In this document: one piece after another, positions 25,401 to 37,389 of the stretch
How positions within the stretch are numbered: the stretch's first letter is position 1
Layout of the letters: each line of letters starts with the position of its first letter
Assembly (NCBI RefSeq): GCF_009389715.1
Contig: NC_052400.1
Coordinates: forward strand, 620,001-684,000
DNA from: Phoenix dactylifera
Lineage: Eukaryota; Streptophyta; Magnoliopsida; Arecales; Arecaceae
Length of the DNA: 64,000 nt
Direction: 5' to 3'
Position numbers and translations under genes: made by a program
Notes under the pieces: model-generated
What the model saw: the letters and a program-made list of their open reading frames with translations, nothing else
Database searches by the model: none
Told to the model about the DNA's origin: nothing

Positions 25401-28400
25401 CCAAACTGTTCCTATGAAAAAACTTCTCCCTTCGCCACACATTCCAATTCACTCCCTTTTTATTCTAACATTTTTAGGAAATTACTTTTGATTTTCTAAA
25501 TCATGAAATGTTTTCTAGAATTATGTTCCAGTTTACTTCAAACACATGAGTATCAATATACCGCACAGCCATTACGTATTCAAGAATATAAGATTCTCCG
25601 TCAATTATGGTTGTAAATGCTGATACTCCAAGTCCATCATGTTGACAAGCTGTCTACAAAGTTCATCATCATGATGGAGCATTATGTCTAATGGACATTG
25701 CAAGAATATGTTTTTGACCAATGATTTTTTTCTTAATAGTTACTATTTACTAACAACTTTCATTGCAGCTATGGGAGTGAAGAAGCACCTATTTCAGATC
25801 TAGAGCAACTATTGTCTGCCCAGGTTAATCTTTCCTTCCTGAATGTTTATTCATCATAATGGAAGTGAGCATCTGTTAGTGTTGCTGAGAGTTTTGATAT
25901 AGATAGCTGGTCACACAAGTTATGTGGTTTTTGTGTTAGCATATAATTGAACAGACTCCAATTGTGGAATTGTTTAACCGGAAAAGTAGGTTAAAAAATT
26001 GAAAACCATAAATGATGGAATCTTTAATTACCTTTGTTGTTAGAATTTTTGACCTTGTTCCTTGTTTTACTCCATGATTTATAAAGCACTAATCATAGAA
26101 CAAGTTTTGCAAGTTTAGTTTAATTGATGGTTTACACATGCAGGTCTTAGCATGCAGAAAATCTGTAAACTACATATATGAACTTCATTTGTGCACAATA
26201 TGGTAGAAATGAAAGCATAGTGCTCGGAAGCACTAGGAATTGTGTACCAGAATTTGTAGAACCATTTAATAGCGTTATCTATCATCAGTTAATTGGTTTG
26301 AAATAAATGGTGCCGTCATTTCACCAATCCAAGCTTCTTGATCTGATTTTATTCACATGACATAGGTGATGCTGTTATAAACTAGTTCATTGTTCTTATT
26401 GAAGTCATTTGTTTTGGTTCACCATTTAGTCTGCCACTCAGTTCAATATTAAATAGCTATTTTCACTTAATCACTGGAAACTTAATATTCGAAATTTGTG
26501 CTTTAGACCGAGGGTGAAGATCGGTTGTTACTTGGAGCACACTAGGAGTCAAGAAATGACATTTTTTCTTAATTGTTGAGGGAGATGAAGGCTAGATTAC
26601 ATTGCATGATTCTGATATTAACTATATAAATTGATTTTTTTGGGGAGTCCTTAGATGATTTATAACTTTTCTGCAATTGAAGCATCTCTCTCTAAGTATT
26701 AGCAGTGCAGAGATACACCACTGTTACTTTCTTTATAATTCTGACAGCACTGTAATTCAGCATTCAGCCATTCGGTCCTTGTTTTGCGGTCTTTCTTTTG
26801 TGTCACCATATGTTTTCACTTGTTCGGCTATGAGATTACTTAATTCAAAGAAGCTCCCTTAGTCATTTATCTCTATCCTTTTCTTCACAATCTACAGGCA
26901 ATACAACTTTTCTCTTTGATACTTGGAATAGTGAACATGCTAACCATTTGATCTTGAGGACTTTACTGATTGTTTTCTGGGACTGGTAATATAAGTGTTA
27001 CACTTTTGGATTTTTTTTGAATATGAGACCTTTCCATTTGCTATAATTGCATATTACACTCACTGCTATGCATATATGCAAGCCGGCATGAAAAACTGTC
27101 AAATAATTCCCCAGGGCCACCTCGGTTAAGATTCCATCATGGGACTCGATCATGGTTCATGGTTAAGTTAATCGAATTGAAAAAAACAAAAACACATCTT
27201 TACCCTTAGTTAACATGATGTGGAAAAAACCTATTGCCCCCTCTGTTACATTAACGCGATGTGAAAAAACTCAAATAATTCCCTTGGGACTTCTTCCCTT
27301 TGCCATCTGAGAATTCATCCTCTCCCTCCTCGCTCTATCCATCCTCGCCCTCTGCAAGTCCATCCAGCTCATCCTTCAAGACCAACCATCATCACCACTC
27401 GTTGTATAGACTTGATAGTTGATTTCATGATTGTGTGATGATCAACGGCTGAGTTGGACTTGAATCCAGCACAGGACCAAGGGCTGAACCTGAAAAGAGA
27501 GGATCATCAAGGAGGAGTTTTCCCTCATGATCGTCTTGGGTCCTGGAGTTTGCAAGGCAGTGGATGGGGTGGAGTCATATAGGTCTGAATGCACTAATCT
27601 GGGGAAACAGGCTGACTGTATCGACGTGCTTTGCACCGCCTATCTGCCATTCTAAATCCTTACGAACATCCCTCCCTCCAAATCACCATTGCCACCATTG
27701 TTTTGACATTGTCCACTGTATGAAACTAATTAAAGCGACAGTCACTAATGTGTTGAAAAAAAGTGCACAAGTTTTGTGCCTGAAGTGAGCCATCTTATAT
27801 GTTATATAATGATAACTATCAAGTCTTATTGCAACCATGTGGGGACAGTTTTATTTAATCTTAATTTAGACACATCACTGTACGTACACACATTTTTCAA
27901 CCTCGGTTTTTTCCCATGTTTAAACAATGAGCTGATGTATGTAAACATTATGCATCCTTGATATTTCTCAGTTTCTTCTTCTTACTGCTGCATTCTGCTG
28001 TCACTTGAATCATTCTCAACTTATATATCTTTCTTTTGCCATTCATGGTTTCAGTAATCCTACTTTTCTTATATATACTCTGGCTATCATCCTCTAGATT
28101 GCTCTTGTATCCCAACATCAGTTATGCCTGTTTTCCATCGATTTTTATTAAATAGACTGATAACCATCCTTTTGGAATACAATCTTGAGAATGAGTATGT
28201 GAAACTTATTTTCATCCTTGAGCATCTTCTTCATTACATTCCTTCCTTTCCACTGTTTTTCCCATCCGCCACTTTTGGCAATCTTAGTTCCTCAATGCTA
28301 TCATCTCTTAGTTGATTTGCTTCCTCATCTGCTTCATCTTGAGATCTATCTCTTAACTCATTCTCAAGCTCCTATTGCTTGTGTTTATGCTAGAACAATT

Positions 28401-31400
28401 TTTCAGGACAATGGATGTGGATTATGTTGACTCCTTTCCTACTTCACTCATGATCATGTTCCATGAGAGTGTTTAGCTTCTTTTATAGCCATGAACACCT
28501 ACAGAAAGTTTTCATGTTCTCTTATATCATCAAATCTCATAAGAACAAGATGAGAAGTTTTCATGTTTAGTCTGCCATTGTTCTTATAAAACAAATGAGA
28601 ATACCATTTAGTCTGGTATTCTTTAGTGGTAAGAGGCTTTGGTATACTAGCTAGCTGCTCTTTAGTCATGAATTAGGATATAGTAGCTAGTTGCTTGGCT
28701 AAATTCTCATATCATTAATATGCATTATTTTTGTGACTGAAAAATTTGGTAATTATGGGAAGACTTACTACTCTACCGCCCAAGATGAATATCTCTTGCT
28801 TCACAATGTGGTTTTCATATCAATCTTTCTACCAGTTTTGCAGTTCTCGATGATCTTAAGCATTCCAGTATGCTATCCTTCCATGCTTTTCTTATTCGTC
28901 TATCATCTTTATCGTGGTATTTACAATTTTTATACTGAACCACACAAGGAAAGACTAATCAACAATATAAATATCATCCCGTAATTATTTGAAAGAAAAA
29001 GAATAATTCCATGATTAATTTTAAATGTTGTTTCCTTCAGGCTAGTCTCATATCCTACAAGTTTTTTCACTTTGATCTTTCTCCTTTCTTGCTCTTTCAG
29101 CAATGCCTAGATATGTTTCTCTTTATTACATTTTTTTCTGCACACGGTATCTTTCCATTATATCTCTGAGAGTATGCTATATTTAGTACCTGTATAATTT
29201 TACTACCACCAAGCCATCTTGTTAACCATGTATGAAGGGCTAAGTTTCTTCTGTTGCATAAGTTATGTTATTTCTGTTGAGCTTAACATTAAAACTAAAA
29301 TGAATATCAGGTGGCATGACTAAGCTGAGTTTCTTGTGTTGTGTATGTTTCCATCATTCCTTTTTAGCTTTATGTTGAAGCTGAAGAGAATATTATGTGG
29401 CATGACTTGCTGTTTCTAAACAAGTGCTTATAAAAATTTTCAGGTAAAATATATTTGCGTTAATGGTGATGGGACAGTTCCAGCAGAATCAGCGAAGGTA
29501 TGATATCCTGTATTCTTAGTAATAATTTGTAATTGAGTAAAACTTTAGGACCTGTTTGGTATTGTTTTTGTTCATATACAAATTAGTGTAGTTTCACATG
29601 GAGATTGATGTTGAAGATAGCATTTACATGAAAGATCTATCATTCCTTTAATTTTCACTCTTTTTGAGAATACTAGATCTTTGCTATTAAAAGCTTTAAA
29701 TATTTTACAATCAAGTTGAAAAAAATTCTTTCATGAGACATGTTGTTCAGTTCATTTTTCTTCATGGGTTTTTCAAACCAAAAATGTAAAACAAAAAGCT
29801 ATAGCAAATGTGCCCTTAATTCTTGCTAAACAATACTTTTGGTGTGATATAAACTGGTAACTAATATCTCTTCTAACATTATGTCAAGAAAATTCGTAAT
29901 TAGACTTTTCAAGGATGTATGATTCATAATCAAAATCATCTATCCTTTTCTCAACTATATGGGATTAGCCTATGATGTATGCGCCAGTTTATGCAGTCCA
30001 ACTTCAGAGGGAAAGGTGATATATACAGCAGGTGCTCTGTTACTTAATGCTCATAAACCAGTACTCTTTCAGCACGTTGATATCTATCAAGCATTCAGTT
30101 TGGTTCTATTAGTGATAATGAACCATCTCTTATGTTTCCTAACCAATCTTTTTTTGGAATATTTAAGTACAGTGTTAGTTATCCAAATGTTAATTTTAAT
30201 GCATGATACAAGCACCCTATGTATGAGGCTGTGTTTCCCATGTATAGATAAATAAAGGTGTATGCGTCTTCTATGCACATTCAGTAGTTCTTACACATGC
30301 ATCTAACGTGGGCTTCAAGTAGCCCCATGTATGTTACTATGTGTAGCTTGTACCCAATTTGCAATTTGCTGGTAGATGTAATTGAATTTTATATGGAAAA
30401 GAAGATATCATCATTCAAGAATTGTGACATACTGGAACACAAGGACTAGCAAAAATGTTGAGATTTTGTTTAGAGAACAACTGCCACTGATGACCTTGTG
30501 CAATTGCAGAATGTGAGATAAACTGTGATGCTTGAGAAAGCCTAAGAGACTGTAAGGTTCCCTTTAAACATTATCTCAAAGGAAAATTTGCAAACAGATT
30601 AGGCAATCTTTTGATGAGAAGTTGTATGGGGGATAAAGATAGAGATTTTATTGGATAGAGTAGAATGTTGAGGGGGAAAGATCAGAAGAAATGGAAACTA
30701 TATTGTTGTCTTTTTTCATCTTTTTCAATTTCCAAGTGGTGTAACTGTTTAATGCTCGTCTATTCTTCATAAAAACATTTCATTTAGTCAATGTTACATG
30801 TCAAATTTGAGATACTATAGTTTAGCTTTTTATGTATTTTGATGAACCTGATATCTAACTACATCTATTACTATCTACCTGCCTAAATTATTAGTCAAGA
30901 GGGAACATGATTCATTCCATAATTTTTCTGAGGAAAGAAATCTCTCCATCCATGGACAAACAAGATGCTCATTTGTTCATGTTTCTGGCCCCCAACCTCC
31001 GTCTAATAAGTTTGAGCCTTGATGGCATGAAACAAGAAAATGATTCAAATCTGTCCTGAAATTTTTAATGAGATTATGGATATCCTTCTCCACTATTCCT
31101 ATCTTTCCATCCTGAATGAGAAAAGATTGTGAATCTTTTTGAGTTTGTTAACTCCATCCTCAAGTTAGTCTTTATTGTTCTTTTGATTTGTCCATGGTGG
31201 CATCAAATCAGATAGTATGGTTGCTACAAATTATGATCCGATTATACCTTTAATGTGCATGCATACGCCCCCAATATTGCCTAAAATGGTATTGCACTGT
31301 TGCAGGCAGATGGGCTAGATGCAGTGGCAAGAGTTGGAGTTCCTGCTGATCATCGCGGAATAGTTTGCGACAGATATGTGTTCAGAATTCTCCAGCAGTG

Positions 31401-31725
31401 GCTGAAGGCAGGAGAACCAGATCCTTTCTATAACCCTCTGAACGATTATGTAATCCTCCCCACTGCCTTCGAGATTGAACAGCATCGTGAGGAAAGCATG
31501 CAGGTCACTTCTCTCAAGGAAGAATGGGAAATCATATCCTCTGCAAACGATGGTTCTCATAGCAAATCAGCTGATCTTCCTGCCATGATGGGATCTTTAT
31601 CTGTATCTTGTGAGGGTAAAGAGCAGCCTCTGGAAGAGGCCCAGGCCACTGTTGTTGTTCACCCGCAACATGAAGGCAGACAGCAAGTGGAAGTTAGAGC
31701 TGTGAGTGTTTCCACGGGTGCATAG
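13434..31725 (+). CDS. LCAT4: Lecithin:cholesterol acyltransferase-like 4 (phospholipase A type), complete, 11 exons
   Basis: Exons: 13434-13668, 15950-16041, 18173-18291, 19532-19667, 19817-19868, 23138-23238, 23970-24152, 24388-24545, 25769-25823, 29444-29497, 31306-31725. All introns are GT-AG, frame is kept, and the 1605-nt CDS gives 534 aa, close to Arabidopsis LCAT4 (At4g19860) as I recall it. It belongs to the alpha/beta-hydrolase LCAT family; plant members of this branch are phospholipases A acting on phospholipid acyl esters, not sterol acyltransferases. Residues 32-41 read PVLLVPGIAG. The nucleophile is Ser179 in THSMGG, Asp386 lies in GDGTVP and His411 in ADHRG, forming the full triad. 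No signal peptide is evident at the N terminus. The start MAVLEEL was chosen because it matches the family N terminus; an upstream in-frame ATG-less extension to 13398 is not needed. Introns of up to 3.6 kb carry a TRIM (intron 1) and a hAT-type MITE (intron 5). Confidence 0.95.
14788..15235 (-). mobile_element. Intact TRIM retrotransposon with 5-bp target-site duplication
   Basis: Two 137-bp LTRs (14793-14929 and 15094-15230) begin TGT and end ACA and are nearly identical. They enclose a 164-bp non-coding internal domain. On the minus strand the LTR at 15230-15094 is the 5' one. It is followed after two bases by the primer-binding site TGGTATCTGAGC (15091-15080), one base off the initiator tRNA-Met complement TGGTATCAGAGC. 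A purine tract precedes the other LTR. The flanks are GTATA at 14788-14792 and 15231-15235, a perfect 5-bp duplication. It lies in intron 1 of LCAT4, antisense to the gene. High LTR identity points to a younger insertion than the other copies in the window. Confidence 0.93.
15396..15476. repeat. (ATGT)n-type microsatellite
   Basis: Degenerate tetranucleotide run of ATGT/ATAC units in LCAT4 intron 1. Confidence 0.85.
17256..17326. repeat. Short tandem duplication in LCAT4 intron 2
   Basis: TGGCTGTGGTTGGAAAGTAG followed by ATGGATAG occurs twice in tandem, about 36 bp apart. Confidence 0.8.
21029..21225. mobile_element. hAT-type MITE rich in CCGGTACC, 8-bp target-site duplication
   Basis: A 181-bp element (21037-21217) is flanked by perfect 8-bp repeats ATTAAAAC at 21029-21036 and 21218-21225. 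Terminal inverted repeats are CAAGGTTCGCCGTACTGG and, from the other end, CATGGTCTGTCGTACCGG. The body is packed with GGTACCGG/CCGGTACC motifs in both orientations. Eight-base duplications and CA(A/T)GG termini fit the hAT superfamily. It lies in LCAT4 intron 5 and has no coding capacity. Confidence 0.85.
22461..22620. mobile_element. Diverged relative of the CCGGTACC MITE
   Basis: GGTTTGCCATACCGG at the left and, on the opposite strand, AAGGTTCGTCATC at the right, with many GGTAC/GGTAT motifs between. It is the same family as 21037-21217 but older, with CpG sites mostly decayed to TpG/CpA. No clear duplication remains. LCAT4 intron 5. Confidence 0.6.
25027..25225. mobile_element. Possible decayed element with GGCATG/GGTAT motifs
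   Basis: Dense GGCAT, GGTAT and TGCTG motifs in both orientations resemble the elements at 22.5, 44.1 and 56.6 kb. Ends are not clear. LCAT4 intron 8. Confidence 0.4.
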
Positions 31726-33495
31726 CCAAATGAAATACATCACCCATTCTAAATTAGAATTGCATGGATATATTGTGACATCAATGTATATTGTAAATAG
31801 TTGTGGGATAAAACCCACCCGACCTGCTCTAAGATATATACAAGCTGAATCCAGGCGAGAACAGACCTAGATTTAAACAAGCTAAATGTAAATGTATGGA
31901 AATGTCAGGACATATCTATGCACATGTTGCAGGTTATTCCGTTGCTGAATTGCTCGGGAAAAATACTATTGACTGTTAAATATGATACAAATTAAGCCAT
32001 CTGGAAATAGTGCATATACCAGGGCTTCATTTAAGTTTCTTTATGGTGTAGAATCCATGGAATGATCAGTTCCCTTTGAATACCATGGAATACATTCAAA
32101 TAGGCAGAAAAAAGGTAGATTTCAAACTCAAAAAGTCTTGTGAGGTTGGGCAGTGACAACTAATAATGGAACCTAGTTCCAATTTGATAGCGTAAACTGA
32201 GGGCCAGAGGATTCACAATTGCCTGGTGGGGACTTTTCTAAGAGGTTTCAAGTCCCATGGCAATTTACGAGTTCCAATCACCAACAGGCTTCCAATAATT
32301 GGCTCCCTGATAACTGTTATTTACTGTCCCGATCAATGATAACTGCTGGTTGCACAATTTCGACCTTGAGTGGTGTTTGTTAGGTATAAATTATAGCTGC
32401 TGTAGATTTACAAACTTATAAGATATCTTTTTCATTTTCAAAATAAATTGATTGCTTTTCTGATATTTGCTGGCTTAAAGTGCAATAGTCCTGCTAGACT
32501 TTTATAAGGTTGCGCCGGTGACTACTTTAAGGAACAATTTATATTGTCCATCAACTTATGAATAGTACATCCGTTGAAGTTTTGAACATATTGTGTTATA
32601 AAAAGTTAAATGCGGTTCATTTTTGTAAATATGAAAATAAATTGGATATTTATTTCCAATCACTCGTGGCTGTTTAAGGTGGCAGTTTAAGATTTGATAT
32701 ATTATATGGCCTCTAGTGCTTAGCCCTAAAATAAGATGATTCTGTGGAAGCAACCCATGTTTTATTTTTTTTACTTTCTTTTTTTTGCATTAGTAACCTT
32801 TCATATCTGGTGAAATGCATATAATCCATCCCATTCAAACTATATATCTGTGTCGCAAGTGTAAGTTCATGTGGGATCTGAACTATAATTTAGAGCAGAA
32901 CAAAACACTTTAATTTAAAGGAATTCAAAATTTGCGCAGATGGCAGAGAGGAGCAAAGATCACATATTCTGGAGGATATCTTTTTGGGAAAAAAAAATCT
33001 TAATAAGATTTTAAATAGATCAGTACTCTTTAGAAATCATTGTGTGATCATTCGTATTTCCTATTATGACAAAATCTCCATCAAAATGCTCATCTTTCCT
33101 CATAAATCAGATGTATAGCTATTACGAGAACGATTATTTCTTCATGAACCACATAATATCACTTGTCCAGAGAGTAAACGTGCATGTATGTATATATATA
33201 TGTGTGCGTTATGTATGTAGTAGGGTAGAGCTTAAATTGGGATGATCTATGCACCAGATAGATCTTAGATACAAATATAGAGTCTCCAAACAATGTTTTT
33301 CAATTAGTTTTCTTAGTGACAAGCACTTTGCACAATGATAAAAGCCTTGAGCTGACAAGCATAATGACATGGATTTAAGTCCTATGGTAGCCACTTTGTT
33401 AAAAGAGAAGGCCAAAGATTATGATTTTTTCCAGCTTGTCTCTCCCAAGATCTTGGATTACCATGACCATAACTAGGTAATGACCTTTTTTTTTT
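31726..33495. other. LCAT4 3' flank and intergenic DNA
   Basis: The first few hundred bases are the probable 3' UTR. The rest is AT-rich with no gene that I recognise. Confidence 0.5.
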
Positions 33496-33499
33496 AAAG

Positions 33500-33640
33500 G
33501 ACGGGTCTTTGTGCAACTGTAAGATTGTTCCTTCGTAATTTGGGTGTTATGGGTTTGAAATATAAAAAGTCTATAGGAGTAAGACCGTATACATCTAATC
33601 CACCCCAAACTCTGCAATGGCAGGAACTTCGTGCCTTTTT
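33500..33640 (+). mobile_element. Au-like SINE fragment
   Basis: GGTGTTATGGGTTTGAAAT resembles a pol III box B region. It is followed by GTAAGACCGTATACATCTAA, then CCACCCCAAACTCTGCAATG and GAACTTCGTGCCTTTTTT, in the order and spacing of the 3' half of plant Au SINEs. It is diverged. Confidence 0.65.
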
Positions 33641-33650
33641 TAGTTTTTTT

Positions 33651-33705
33651 AGGTGAGCTCTTGGGTTGTTACAGGATCTTATCTTTATCAGAGGAACAAT
33701 GATTT
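33651..33705 (+). mobile_element. TRIM LTR end fragment
   Basis: AGGTGAGCTCTTGGGTTGTT followed by ACA, then a decayed primer-binding-like site (ATCTTTATCAGAGG). It matches the LTR/internal junction of the TRIM family in this window. Confidence 0.55.
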
Positions 33706-34455
33706 AGTATACTTCTTTGAAATCTGCATATTTGATTTAAACTATTGTATATGATCACAATGTTTTGGCATATTTGTTTCCACTATTTTTCTTTTGACAT
33801 CTTTAATGGTTGCAGTTTTACCTCGTCTTAATGTTCATGATAGTATAAGCATTCATCATGTGGCAAAATGCTTCCATCCTCAATCAAAAAAAAAAAAACC
33901 TCCATCTTAGTGAAAGACATAATGTGATGATAATTAATAGGATCATTACATAAGAATGGTATGACTGTAAATAGACATGCCAATGTTGCTCCTTTATCTA
34001 AGCATCAATAATTTTTTAGGTTTTTTGCATATACATATACATACATACATATAATATATATATATATATATTCCTACACATATATATAGCTTGTTGCATA
34101 TTTATCCTCCCCAAATTACTATTTGCAAATATCTTCAAATTATCTTCAACGATGTCTCTTCCCCTCAAATTTTTGGTTGACAGTGTCAATAGCTAACCAT
34201 TTTAAGTATTTAATATTTGGTCTATATAATAAAGAGTTATATTTTTTATAGTTTTGTTGGAGTATGAACGCAAAAGGGTAATAACTCAGTAAAATAGTTA
34301 TTTATTAACATTGTTAGCCAAAAATATAACGAGAAGGTTATCATTATAAAAATAAAATAATTCCAAAGATAAATATGTACATAATGATTTTTGAAGAAAA
34401 GTATACAATAAGTTATTTTATCAAAAAAATATAAAATAAGCTATATTTTCAAGAG

Positions 34456-34496
<41 letters not shown>

Positions 34497-34760
34497 TTAA
34501 AAAAAACTCTATTTTTTATACAATTTATAAAAGAAATCTATTCAGCTGTGCAAGGTTGTAGCAATACAGTGTCATGAAATATTAAACCCTGTAGCAAGAG
34601 CACCATATGATATAATTATGATAATAGAGAAATAACATTTGCTTGTGTTCGATCATGATTACTCATTAACTATTAAACAATATTCACATGAAACCATTTT
34701 CAACATAAAAATTCCAAGGGCCAGAGTCTAGCACATAAATTGATCCCATCTTTACCAATT
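33706..34760. other. Intergenic with AT and GT microsatellites
   Basis: AT-rich. A TA run is present at about 34052-34072, and a compound (TA)n(TG)n run at about 34457-34495. No gene is seen. Confidence 0.7.
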
Positions 34761-34764
34761 TTTT

Positions 34765-34892
34765 CATATGTTCTTATTTCAGTCGCATTACAAAGAGGAA
34801 TAATATCTGTCAGGAGCTTAAAATGAACTTCAATTTATCTCCATCCGAGCCTTAGAAGCAGCACCACAAGGCAGCACAGTTGCTAAACAAGG
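34765..34892 (-). pseudogene. Duplicated, decayed terminal exon of the CYSTM gene
   Basis: This segment matches 34915-35085, which holds the true last exon and 3' UTR of the CYSTM gene, so the two are a tandem duplication. The exon-like core on the minus strand (34882 down to 34852) follows TTTAG and stays open to TAA. In the gene's phase it would read C-N-C-A-A-L-W-C-C-F. It has lost the FLFEE segment and two cysteines of the module. It lies about 140 bp downstream of the real last exon, so it could serve only as an alternative terminal exon. Confidence 0.65.
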
Positions 34893-35020
34893 AACATCAC
34901 TGTTCCTATCTTGACCATGTATTTATTTCATGTCACACTACAAAGAGATATAGTGTAATTATCTATCAAGAGCTTAGGACAATGAAGATGGATAAATTGA
35001 AGGTTATCTTCCTCCGAGCC

Positions 35021-36578
35021 TTAGAAGCAGCACTCTTCGAAAAGGAAGCAGCAGCATAAGGCAGCACAGCTGCAAAGCAAAAAAAAATAAAAGCACAAAT
35101 CAGCATAGCATCAATATTATAGCACAAAAGCAATCTGAATTATTATTAAGCTGAAATATAGATTATGCAATGGCAACATCATAATACAATTATATCATGC
35201 CATGGATCAATCTCAGAGTAATCTCAATAAGAGAATCACAACACAAGTATCTCACCATCCTTTCCAGAAGCCATCGTTGCTGCTGGGCCGAGCCTGCATG
35301 GGAGCTGGTTGCACCGGAGGAGGAGGTGGGAAGTAGGACTGCCCTGGAGGAGGGTATTTCCCTGGAGGAGGGTACTGCCCTGGAGGAGGGTAGGCATAAC
35401 CTGCACATTAACACCAACCATGGAAACAATCAGATCATGACCAGCTGCAAAAAAATAAAAATTTACAATGATAATCTAATGGAACATGAGCAAGTAAGAA
35501 CAGAATTTGCAAAGCTTGAATTTTATTCAAAATATCGATATTATTGCCTTGAGCACCTACAATAGCACACCATGATACACACATTAACATCATGACCTTC
35601 CCATGTATTTGGTGTGCAAACAAATGAGCATTCGACTCAAGATATCAGACCAATCCTAGAGTCCAGATAGATCATACAGAAATAACTGTAGATATGCTGC
35701 CCCTTTCCATATCACCACATTATTTTGAAAAAAAAACACTGAGCATTGGATCACATCCTGGACTTTCACAATTCAATTAGGATGAGATGGGGGTGGCAAA
35801 GTAGCACTCTATGGAAGTTCCATGCAGCCACATGATTTGTTGTCTGAACTACCTGGCTGACACATCCTCATCTATGTTTATTTGTCATTTTGTGGACCTT
35901 CAACAAAAATGTAGGTTTATGCCAAACAAAAAGGCAAGAAAATATTTTGAAAATTCACTGGTTTTTGGGGGTAATCTGGTAGCAGTATTTTTTTTATTTT
36001 TTTTTGAGAGGGAGAAAAAAGGGACCCAAGTAGATAATTTTGTTCCATCCTTATTCCTTTACCCACCTTCGAGAATATTATTTGAAAAGAAAAAAACAAG
36101 CTTACTTGTTCCTTATCCTGCATCAACTTTTTAATCCTACTTATCATCAAGAAAATATTATAACATCTAGAAGAACAAGCTTATATCTAACCCACATCCA
36201 AATTATACCTCATAAATACAAGATGCCATGCTTTTTCAGATAAGTTTGATGATTTAAAAACCAATCTCATAGCAAGGCATGCATCATTCCCAACTCCTAA
36301 GCATTCACCAAGAATCCACAAAAAACATTTGATGATTTAAAAAACCAATCTCATAGCAAGGCATCATTTGCTAACTCCTTAGCATTCACCAAGGATCCAC
36401 AAACACTTGTTTTTTTCTCCATTTTGTCATCAAGATGGCATGCATCTATCATCACATTAATCTAACCCAAACAGACTCTAGGATTAAGTTTTCATCTCCA
36501 CAATCTCTATAAGCAAAACCAACCAATAACATTCAGTAGTTCAAGAGAAGGAAGAGTACCTGGAGGAGGCTGACTCAT
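35021..36578 (-). CDS. CYSTM (cysteine-rich transmembrane module) protein, 3 exons, 70 aa
   Basis: Exons on the minus strand: 36578-36560 (MSQPPPG, phase 1), 35400-35256, 35069-35021. Introns are GT-AG. The N-terminal half is Pro/Gly/Tyr-rich with three YPPPG(Q/K) repeats and a polyproline stretch. The C terminus is the CYSTM module: GFWKG, then CCAALCCCFLFEECCF to the stop, with eight cysteines. CYSTM proteins are small tail-anchored stress peptides across eukaryotes; plant members such as WIH1/WIH2 act at membranes in stress tolerance or cell-fate induction. Length and layout fit the family. The short first exon was set by the start Met and an exact donor CAG|GTACTC. Intron 1 (about 1.16 kb) contains an 83-bp tandem duplication. 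The exact orthologue is not resolved. Confidence 0.92.
36245..36409. repeat. 83-bp tandem duplication in CYSTM intron 1
   Basis: Two copies (36245-36327 and 36328-36409), each starting TTTGATGATTTAAAAA and sharing CCAATCTCATAGCAAGGCAT and AGCATTCACCAAG. Confidence 0.85.
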
Positions 36579-36726
36579 TCTTAATGCTTAATAACGGGAC
36601 CTACAGACCAAATACAACGAAGAAGATGAGAAGGAGCTGAGAAAACAAAAGGGAGGAAAAAAAAAAGGAAGGAGGTTTCTGGTGTGATGTTGAGAATGAA
36701 GTGGAGGAGAAATTAAAAGGGTGAGC

Positions 36727-36736
36727 GATATATAAA
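36727..36736 (-). promoter_or_regulatory. TATA box of the CYSTM gene
   Basis: Minus strand reads GTTTATATATCG, about 150 bp upstream of the start codon, at a position that allows a leader of roughly 120 nt. Confidence 0.55.
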
Positions 36737-36786
36737 CTTGGATTCCTTGGTGCACGGGGTTTCCCGATCCATGGTCCGCCCCTTCG

Positions 36787-36859
36787 ACGCGTGAAAATTA
36801 ATTTATTACCAAATACAAGACGCGTAGTATTCAATAACTTTCCAAATAAAAAAACGCGG
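36787..36859 (-). promoter_or_regulatory. Cluster of three CGCG boxes (CAMTA-type) upstream of CYSTM gene
   Basis: ACGCGT at 36787-36792, ACGCGT at 36820-36825 and ACGCGG at 36854-36859 fit the VCGCGB consensus bound by CAMTA calmodulin-dependent factors. They are spaced about 33 bp apart and lie 50-130 bp upstream of the TATA box, which fits a rapid stress-response promoter. Confidence 0.55.
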
Positions 36860-37385
36860 AAATATTAATTTAAAAAGGTGGCAGAGACGAGTTGTTTTGG
36901 GATCGCCATGCACGCCGCCAATTATAGCCGTTTGTTCACGTAGATATCATTCAATAAATACTTACTTTAGTAGGTTGTTACGTAAATGGATGGTGCACGC
37001 TATAGGATATAATTTTTCAGATTATAGTAGTGTAATAATAATTTGACAAGGATTATTAGAATCGCATGGAGATCGAGCTCGTGCGCACCAAAAATATAAA
37101 TTATTAAATGTATATTAAATATTAAATCTAAAAAATGATTTAAAATAAGATATATAATATGAAATTACTAACAAAATTTTTTATGTTAAATATCATCATT
37201 ATTATCAGCAAAGTTATACATAAATATAGGAGTTTGTATCTTATCAATACTTCTGAATATTTTTATCAACAAATTTGTGACAATATTATAAGCAATAAAA
37301 TGAAGTATACCTATTTTTATTTTGATCAATCAATTTTTTTAAAAAAATTATTTTTAATATAATATTTTAAATTTATTTTTCATAA
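36860..37385. other. Intergenic, AT-rich
   Basis: Upstream flank of the CYSTM gene. No gene or element is recognised. Confidence 0.5.
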
Positions 37386-37389
37386 AATG

